A DNA stretch of 64,000 bases from Micromonospora inyonensis. Its GTDB lineage: Bacteria > Actinomycetota > Actinomycetes > Mycobacteriales > Micromonosporaceae. Position numbers and translations under genes: made by a program. The stretch spans positions 186,001 to 250,000 of the forward strand of contig NZ_FMHU01000001.1 in the NCBI RefSeq assembly GCF_900091415.1, given 5' to 3'. Of the stretch, positions 40,701-49,700 are shown in pieces (within the stretch, counting starts at the first letter, position 1; each line of letters begins with the position of its first letter). The notes under the pieces are model-generated. The model was not told where the DNA came from and ran no database searches. It saw only the letters and a program-made list of their open reading frames with translations.

Positions 40701-43700
40701 CTGGCAGCTTGGTGGAATCGGACCCCGGGCCAATGTCGTACGGGGCGTCGAACGGTTGGTAGATGCGCAACGACGGGGGTATGACCCGGGCCAGGACATG
40801 GACAACCACATGCGCGACGTCGTGATCGCCGCCGGCGCCGTACGCGATTCTGCCGACCCACTGCCGGTGCAGGTCCTCTCGTCGCTGCTCGGACACGCCC
40901 TCCGGGTACGGAAGCAAACGCCGAAACTCCGACGCGTCACCCAGACGGAGATCGGCGGCCAGGCTTGTGGCCGTCCATCCGCGCAGTCCCTGACTGTTGA
41001 TCCCCAAGTCCGCAAACTGCTCACTGAAGGTGCTGAAAACCGATTCGTAGAAGTTTTCCGGTCTCGCTCGCGTGAGATCGAGTCCGAACGCCTCGCCCGT
41101 CCACCGCACGAAGTTCTGCTCGTCGAGGTTGCCCACGGCTGACAACTGCTCGACCGCCGTGCCAACCATCGCCGGCAGCGAGCCCAACGTTACAAGGTTC
41201 GCCTCCGCCAAGCCCCGCGCCGCATCGTCGGCCCTCTCCGCCAGCATCGCCGCAACCGACCCCGGCTTTGTCAGCGCCTCGGTGATGTCGCGTTTCAGGT
41301 CGTCGAAGCGCTCGTTGTCCACACCCGTGTCAAGGAGCCGGTAGACGTGTCCGGACCCGTCGACCAACGGCGCACGGACCACGACAGGAATGGTGCCGGC
41401 GACATCCGCCCCGACCCGCCCCTGCCACTGCCCCACCGACAGGGTGACCGATGTCCCCGGAGAGAGATCCACCTCCGCCTCGGCCAACGTCCTGGCCGAG
41501 TCAGGACCGCCGACCGCGATGGGCAGCGGACCGGGCGTCCATTTCCCCTGCTCCAGTAGGACTTCGAAAGACATCCGCTCGGAGAGAGCCCACCGATCCT
41601 CCGGTTCCCACAGCGCGTCCTTGCGCAGGCGCTTGATGTCGTCGACGACGAGGGCGGGCTTGCCCAATTCCAGGTAGAGGGGCAGTCCTGTGACGTTCTT
41701 CTCGGCCGGCGCTACCACGACCGCAGTGGGTCGACCGTCCTCGGCGTACCCGAGGATGAGACGGCCGTTCAGCTCGGCGTAGAGGACAGGCGGAAGCCCG
41801 CCGACCACCGGGACGTGTGGAACAAAGATCTGTCTGTCGTGCCTCGGGGCCGCCGGGCCGCCGTAGCTACCGCCAAAAATCCCGCGTCCCAATACAGGCA
41901 ATGTCACCTGATAGTGGTCGTTCGACAGCGGCCGGTGGTGAAGGTCCCACACGCGGCCGGCTGCCTTCACCCTCAACTCGAGCAGTTCACCGTCGCTGAA
42001 TTTGCGTCCGAGTTCTCGGTAGACGATCCTGTCGGTGCCGTCGGTCGCGTCGGTATACCGGAATTCCGCAAAAGCGATGCCTTCTTCGCCTCTTGCCCCG
42101 AAATGAACAGGAAGCCGGTCGCCCCGCTCGGCCACTCGGCCGATACCCATAACTACGGTTCTGCCGTCCAGCAGCACGCTCAGCTCCAGCTGCTTATCAT
42201 CCTTTGGTCGCTTGGCACCGATGTCGAGCGTGAATTGGTGACGGAAGTCCGTCGTTTCTTCCTTCCATCGAGGATCCGCACGGAGGTGCTCGATGTATCG
42301 GCGGTATGCGAGAAGTTCGAGTTCCTGGGCTTTCCTGTTGTGCGGATAGTCGGGGTGTTCACGACGGATGACCGCGAGCTCACGCTGAAGCGTTTCCCGC
42401 AGGACGGGCCAGTGCTTGGAGTTGGTCGGATGGGGGTTGTTCTCCGCCTCCGCGATCCTCGCCCGCAGCAGATCGCGTGCATCGGCGAACAGTCGATCCA
42501 GTCGCCGCTGCTCGTCTTCGGATACCTCTGTCCGAGGGAAACCCTCAGCGATGCGGCGAGCGCGTTCGACATCTGCCGGGTCAGGTAGCTGGCCGAGGTA
42601 GTAAGCGCCCTTGTGGAACACGACCGGATACCGGATGTCGACGGTGGCCGGGTCCGCCTCGGGGGTGTCGACCCCAGCACGGGGCTCCGGGCCGATGTCA
42701 TGCGGAGCACCGAACAAATGGTGGATCCGCATCGACAGGGACAACCGCGAAGCGATGACGTACGGAACCACATGCGCAACGTCGTCATGGCCGGACTTGT
42801 GGCTCGCAATCTTGTTGAGCCATTGCCGGTGCAGGTCCTCCCGTCGCTGCTCGGACATGACCTCCGGATACGGAAGCAACCCGCTGAACTCCGACTCGCC
42901 ACCCCGGCGAAGATCAGCGGCCAACTCGCGGGCCACCCACGCGCGCAGCCCAGAAACGCTGCGATCGACCCCCGCAGCCTTCAACTTCTCGTCGAAGCGA
43001 AGCAACACCGCGTCGTAGAAGTCGTTCGGCCTCGGAAGGCGAGCCGAGAGACTGACCCCGAGCACGTCGCGCGTCCACTGCACGAACTCCGCCGCGACAT
43101 CGCGGACTCCACCCGCCTCACCACGGGTTCCCACGGCCGACAACTGCGCGATCGCCGAAGCCACGGTCAGCGTCCAGCCCTTCGGAACACCGCCGGACCT
43201 ACCTACCGCCGGCGCCTGAGTCCACCTCGAAACCTCCCGCACTTCCGGCGGGGCCGCGCTGATCTCGCTTGTCAGGTCGTAAAAGCGCTCGTTGTCCACA
43301 CCGGTGTCGAAGAGCCGGTAGACGTGTCCGGTCCCGTCGACCAATGGCGCGCGGACCACGACAGGAATGGTGCCGGCGACACCCGTTTCGTCCTCCCCCT
43401 GCCCCGGCCACTTCCCCACGGACACGGTGACCGATGTCCCCGGCGAGAGGTCCACCTCCGCCCCGTCCAAGGTCCTGGCCCGACCACTAACCCTGACCTC
43501 GATGGACAATGGACCCGACGCGGCACGAATCGACAATACCCCAGGGCGAGTCGCTCCCTGCTGCAACACGCCATCGAAGGATATCTGCTCGGAAAGAGCC
43601 CACCGATCATTCGGTTCCCACAGTGCTTTCTTGCGCAGCCGCTCGACGTCGGATCGAGTGGTGGCAGGTTTGGACAATTCCAGGTACAGGGGCTGACCTT

Positions 43701-46700
43701 TGACGTTCTTCCCGGCCGGTGCTTCCACGATGGCAGTGGGTCGGCCGCCGTCCCGGGCATACCCGAGCAGAAGCCGGGTCTCGTTCAGCTCCCTGGTGAG
43801 AACGGGCGGGAGTCCGCCGACCACCGGGGCCGTCGGGATCCTCGGCATCGGGACATCCTGGCCGGGGGCAGATTGGCCCAGCCCCACGCCCAATCCCCCG
43901 TTGTGTTGCACGGACGTCGTCGTGTAGAAATCGCGCACCAGTGGCGGACGGTCAACGTCCCACACGTTGCCGACCGCCTTGCTCCTCAGCCTGGCCAGCT
44001 CCGAGTCGTTCAGATTGCGGCCGATCTCTCGGCGAGAGTGGACTTCGGTGCCGTCAGCCGAGGTGTACGAGACTTCAACAAAGCCGGTGCCCACTCCGCC
44101 GACCTTGCCGAAATGGACAGCGACCAAATCGCCCGGGACAGCCATCCGATCGACACCAACGCCGGCCAATTTGCTGTTGCCCAACCATACGCGCAAATAC
44201 CGGTAACCCGCGCGCCCTGCCTCGACGGAGACGGGCAGGTGGATGGTGAACTGGTTTTCCAGGTTCTGCCGGTTCCCGGACTCCCATCTGCCGGCAGTGA
44301 TGAGTCTCCGAAGGTGCTGGACGTGGTCAGCGAGTTCCCGGGCCTTTTTGTGGTGGGGAGAGTCGGGATGTTGACGGATGACCGCAAGTTGGCGGTGAAA
44401 GGTCTCCCGCAGGACGGGCCACCGATCGGAGTTGGTCGGATGGGGGTTGTTCTCCGCCTCCGCGATCTCCGCCCGCAGCAGATCGCGTGCATCGGCGAAC
44501 AGTCGATCGAGATGCCGCTGCTCGTCTTCGGATACCTCTGTCCGAGGGAAACCCTCAGCGATGCGGCGAGCGCGTTCGACATCTGCCGGGTCAGGTAGCT
44601 GGCCGAGGTAGTAAACGCCCTTGTGGAACACGACCGGATACCGGATGTCGCCGGTGGCCGGGTCCGCCTCGGGGGTGTCGACCCCAGCACGGGGCTCCGG
44701 GCCGATGTCATGCGGAGCACCGAACAAATGGTGGATCCGCATCGACAGGGACAACCGCGAAGCGATGACGTGCGGAACCACATGCGCAACGTCGAAGTCG
44801 CCGGTCTGGTCGCGCACGATCTTGTTGAGCCATTGCCGGTGCAGGTCCTCCCGTCGCTGCTCGGACATGACCTCCGGATACGGAAGCAACCCGCTGAACT
44901 CCGACTCGCCACCCCGGCGAAGATCAGCGGCCAACTCGCGGGCCACCCACGCGCGCAGCCCAGAAACGCTGCGATCGACCCCCGCAGCCTTCAACTTCTC
45001 GTCGAAGCGAAGCAACACCGCGTCGTAGAAGTCGTTCGGCCTCGGAAGGTCAGCCGAGAGATCGACCCCGAGCACGTCGCGCGTCCACTGCACGAACTCC
45101 GCCGCGACATCGCGGACTCCACCCGCCTCACCACGGGTTCCCACGGCCGACAACTGCGCGATCGCCGAAGCCACGGTCCGCTTCCAGTCCTGCGAGACAG
45201 CCCCGGCCCCACCGACCGCCGGTGCCCCACTCGACCCCGGGTCCGGCCCGATTCGTGCGGGGTTCTCCGGCAGGGTCCCGAAATCGCGCGCCAAATCCTG
45301 CTGGTCCCACACTGCCAGCAGCTGCACGGCTCGGCGCGGGTCGGCATCCGCCAGCCAGGGGGTGCCAGCCACCGATGCCTGCATAGGAATCTCCGCCCAC
45401 GGACTCCCGGAGTCGACCGGGCCGGTACCCGCCGGCGGCTCCCCGTCCTCGGACGTCGGTGAATCGACCCCTGCCGGCACGTCCGACTCGACCTGTTCGG
45501 GTTCAGCCAGCCGATCGACGTCGGACACCGGTGCCGGCGAATCGACCAACGCCAGCGGATCCCAATAGTCGACCTGGCCGGACTCCGCCCGCCAATCGAC
45601 GCCAGACAACCCGTCCAGCGGCTCCCAGGGGTTGTTCAGGTCGGCATCCGCCAGCCAACCGGCGCGGGACTGCGATGCCAGCGGATCCGAGGGGTCGACC
45701 GGCTCGGCGCCCCTCGGCGTTTCCCCGTCCATGTCGGACGCCGGTGATTCCCCTCCTGACAACAGGTCCGACTCGACCGGATCGACAGCCCCCGGCGGCG
45801 CCCAGCCCTCCGGGAGCACCGCCGGCGGTGTGCTCAGATTCAGCCCGCTCAGATCCGGGTGCGCGTCTTGGAATCCCAGATCAACAAACTCCGGGCCGCT
45901 GCCAGGCGCGTCGTCCATCTCCGCCAGCGGATCCGAGGGGTCGACCGGCTCGGCGCCCCTCGGCGTTTCCCCGTCCATGTCGGACGCCGGTGATTCCCCT
46001 CCTGACAACAGGTCCGACTCGACCGGATCGACAGCCCCCGGCGGCGCCCAGCCCTCCGGGAGCACCGCCGGCGGTGTGCTCAGATTCAGCCCGCTCAGAT
46101 CCGGGTGCGCGTCTTGGAATCCCAGATCAACAAACTCCGGGCCGCTGCCAGGCGCGTCGTCCATCTCCGCCAGCGGATCCGAGGGGTCGACCGGCTCGGC
46201 GCCCCTCGGCGTTTCCCCGTCCATGTCGGACGCCGGTGATTCCCCTCCTGACAACAGGTCCGACTCGACCGGATCGACAGCCCCCGGCGGCGCCCAGCCC
46301 TCCGGGAGCACCGCCGGCGGTGTGCTCAGATTCAGCCCGCTCAGATCCGGGTCCACGTCTTGGAAGCCCAGACCAACAAACGCCGGGCCGGTGCCAGGCG
46401 CATCGTCCATCTCCGCCGGGTCAAACGGCTGCCCGGGGGAGGCGGCGTCCGCCTGCATCGCCTGGGACGGGCCGCGTGGCGGGGTGGTGGAGGCGAGCAG
46501 GATGGCGTTGGGGTCGATGCTGGTCGTGGTGGTCGGCTGCGGGTGCGCGGTGGTGGGGTCGGGAAGTAGGTCGGCGATCGTGGTGGGTCGCCCGGTGCTG
46601 TCGAACGCGGCGAGCCGGGTGCTCGAGGCGAACAGGTGCCGGAGCCAGGGGTCGCGTAGCGGGTCGGTCGGTTCGGGTCGGTCCTCGGCGCCGGGCACCA

Positions 46701-49700
46701 GGCCGTCGCGCACCTTGATCGTCGGTGGTCCGGATGGTTGTGGCTGGCTGTGGAGGGCGAAGACGTGTTGTGGCTCGTTGGGTGGTGCGGCCCTGACCAC
46801 GACCATCGAGCCCGGTGCCGCCCGCAGCGCGGCGAGCACGTCCTCCGGGGTGACTCCGTCGGGGTGGGCGACGCGCTCGGGTGTCGCGTCGAGGATGTCC
46901 AGGAGTTGCGGCCAGGTCGTGGTGGGTGCGAGTCGGCCGTCGGGTCCCATGTTCCGGTCGTCGAGGACCGCCCGGTTGCCGGGCCGTCCGTAGGCGGTGG
47001 TGTAGGCGTCGAGGGTGGCCTGCACGCACCACCACCACGGGTCGCGGCTGTTGTCGGGGCCCACCGGGGTCTGCTCGATCCAGTCGGCGACCCGCCGCGC
47101 GGACTCGGCCGCCTCGACGGACTGCCCCATTGCCGCGACGGGCTGCCCGGTTGCCGCGACCGCCGGCTCCGGTGCCGTGTTGGCCGGCTCGCGGCGTCCG
47201 CCCGGGTCGCCACCGACCGGCTCGTCCAGCGAGGACACGTTGCTGAACGAATCCCTGCCGCCGACATCGCGCCCGACCGGGCCGCCGCTGATCAACCCGT
47301 CCCGCGAGGAGGCGTCCCTGAACGGGTCCGTGTCCCTGAATTCGCGCTTGGCCGCCTCACCATTGTCCGACTCGTCGAGGGACGAGACGCCACTGACCGA
47401 ATCCCCGTCGATGACGTCGCGTTTGACCGGGTCGCGGCTGGTCGGCTCGTCCCACGAGGAGAGATCGCTGACCGTCATGATCTCGTCGCGGTCGGTCCGA
47501 CCGTCCTGCGAGGAGAGGTCACTGACCGTCATGATATCGTCGCGGTTGGCCTGATCGTCCTGCGAGGAGAGGTCACTGACCGTCATGGTGTCGTTGAAGC
47601 TGCTGTCGCGGCTGAAGATGCCGTCGCTGGGGACGGAGAGTTCAGTGACCGACGTCTGGTCGCTGGCGTCGTGGTGGTCCGGCGTGCCGTCGGTGCGGGG
47701 GACGACACCACCCGGCACCGTACCGCGGACGCCGGCCGCATCCGGCGTGCCCGGAGTGCCGGGCGCACCGGGCGTGCTGGGCGTGGCCGGCACGCTGGGC
47801 GTGGCCGGCACGCCGGGCGTGCTGGGCGTGCTGGGCGTGGCCGGCGCGCTGGGCATACCCGCCGTGCCGGGGGTGGCGGTGGCCTGGGCGAGTACCTGGT
47901 GGTATCCGTTGACCCAGTCCTGTCGGAAGGATCCGGCGAGGGTGTCGTCGCTGGCCGGTTCGACGCCGTGCTTCCTGGCCAGGGCGGTGAACTGGGTTTC
48001 CGCCAGGCTGGTCGCTGCTGCGGTGTGCTGCTCCGGGGTCACCGGCACCGTCGGTACGTCGGTGCGCCCGTCTGCCCGGGTGTCCGTGCCGGCCGGGGTG
48101 GCCTCCGGTGCGGTGGTGTCGGGGATGACCGCGGCCGTGAAGCGGGCGGGTAGGTCGGTGACCACCTGTCGGACCACGTCCGCCACGGCGTTGACCTGCG
48201 CGGCGTCCGGACCGGCCACCGCAGCCGACGGCACGGTGGACGGCATGGTGAGTGGTGCGGTGGGTAGCGGGTTGGTGCCGAGGATCGCGTCGAGGCTCCG
48301 GTCCACGTGACGCGCGACCTCCGCGCGCACGGCGTCCGACGGCACCGCCGCCGCCCCGGCGGCCCCCGGCACGCCCGCGCCAACCGGCACACCAGCGGTC
48401 CCCGGCGTACCGACGACCGCCGGCACGGCAGCACCGCCCGGCACGCCACCCGCCCCCGGCACCTGAACGGCCCCGGGCAGGACCAGTCCGCCTTGCAGGG
48501 TGACGGGCGTCGGTGTGCCGGTGGTGAGGTACTGGTCGATGTGGTGCTGGGCGGCCAGATGCACGGCCGAGCGCAACGCCTGCCGGTCGAACTCCGCCGG
48601 CAACGCGGCGACGACCTGCTCCGGCCGTACCACCGCCGGGATCTGCCCGCCCGCCGGGATCTGCCCCGCGAGGGCTTCGGTGATGCGGGCGACGGCCTGG
48701 TCCCGGACCCCGAACAGGTACTGCTCGGTGAGCGCGGTGGCGGGTAGGCCGATCCGGGACAGGAAAGCGGGAACGGTCGGGTCGTTCTGCCGGGCGTCGG
48801 CCCACTCGGTGAAGACCTGCTCGACCGGCACGGGAAGCGCGGCCAGGAACTGCCGCGCCTGCCCCGTCCCGGCCAGCAGCCCACCGTACTGGTCCACCAG
48901 TTCCCGCTGGAACCGCTGCCACTGCTCCACCACCGGCGCACCGGCGGCCACGACCCACTCCGGCACCGGTACCACCGGCACCGTCGGCGCAGCCGGCACG
49001 GGCACGTCCGGCACCGACCACGACGGCACCGGCAGGTCCGGCACCGACCACGACGGCACCGGCAGGTCCGGCACCGACCACGACGGCACGGACAGGTCCG
49101 GCGGCGACCACGACGGCACCGGCGGCACCGGCTCAGGCGCCACTGGCGCCGGTGCCGACAGCGACGGTGCCGACACCAGCGGGACAGGCACCGGCGCCGG
49201 CCCGCCGGAGCCCGCACCGGCCGGATCGCCGACCTCCGGCTGATACGCCGACGGGTCCGCAGTGACCGGGATGGGCGGCGGCACCGGCGCCACCGGCCTA
49301 CCGTCGGCGGTGAACCCGGTGCCACCGGGCATGTTCCACCGGGGCCGGGTCGGGTTGAACCCCAAACCGACCGCGCCACGACGCGCACCCATCCCGGCCG
49401 CCGTCCCGGCCAACTCACCCGACCCCGACAACGCCCCGGAAAGCGCGTCCGGCCCGACACTGCCCGTGTCGTAGTACCCGTCGACCATCAAGCCGGCGGC
49501 GGCACCGCCGACCACCTCCATGCCGACTTCCGACACCGGCACCATCATCAGACTGGTCAACAGGTCACGCGTGGAACCCGACACCCCGAGGTGCGCCAGA
49601 CCACCACCCACGGCACCGGCGAACCGGCCCAACGCCGGCCCGGCCGCCGTGGTGACACCCGCCACCGCCAACCCGTACAACGCCTGCTTGCCGACCTGCG

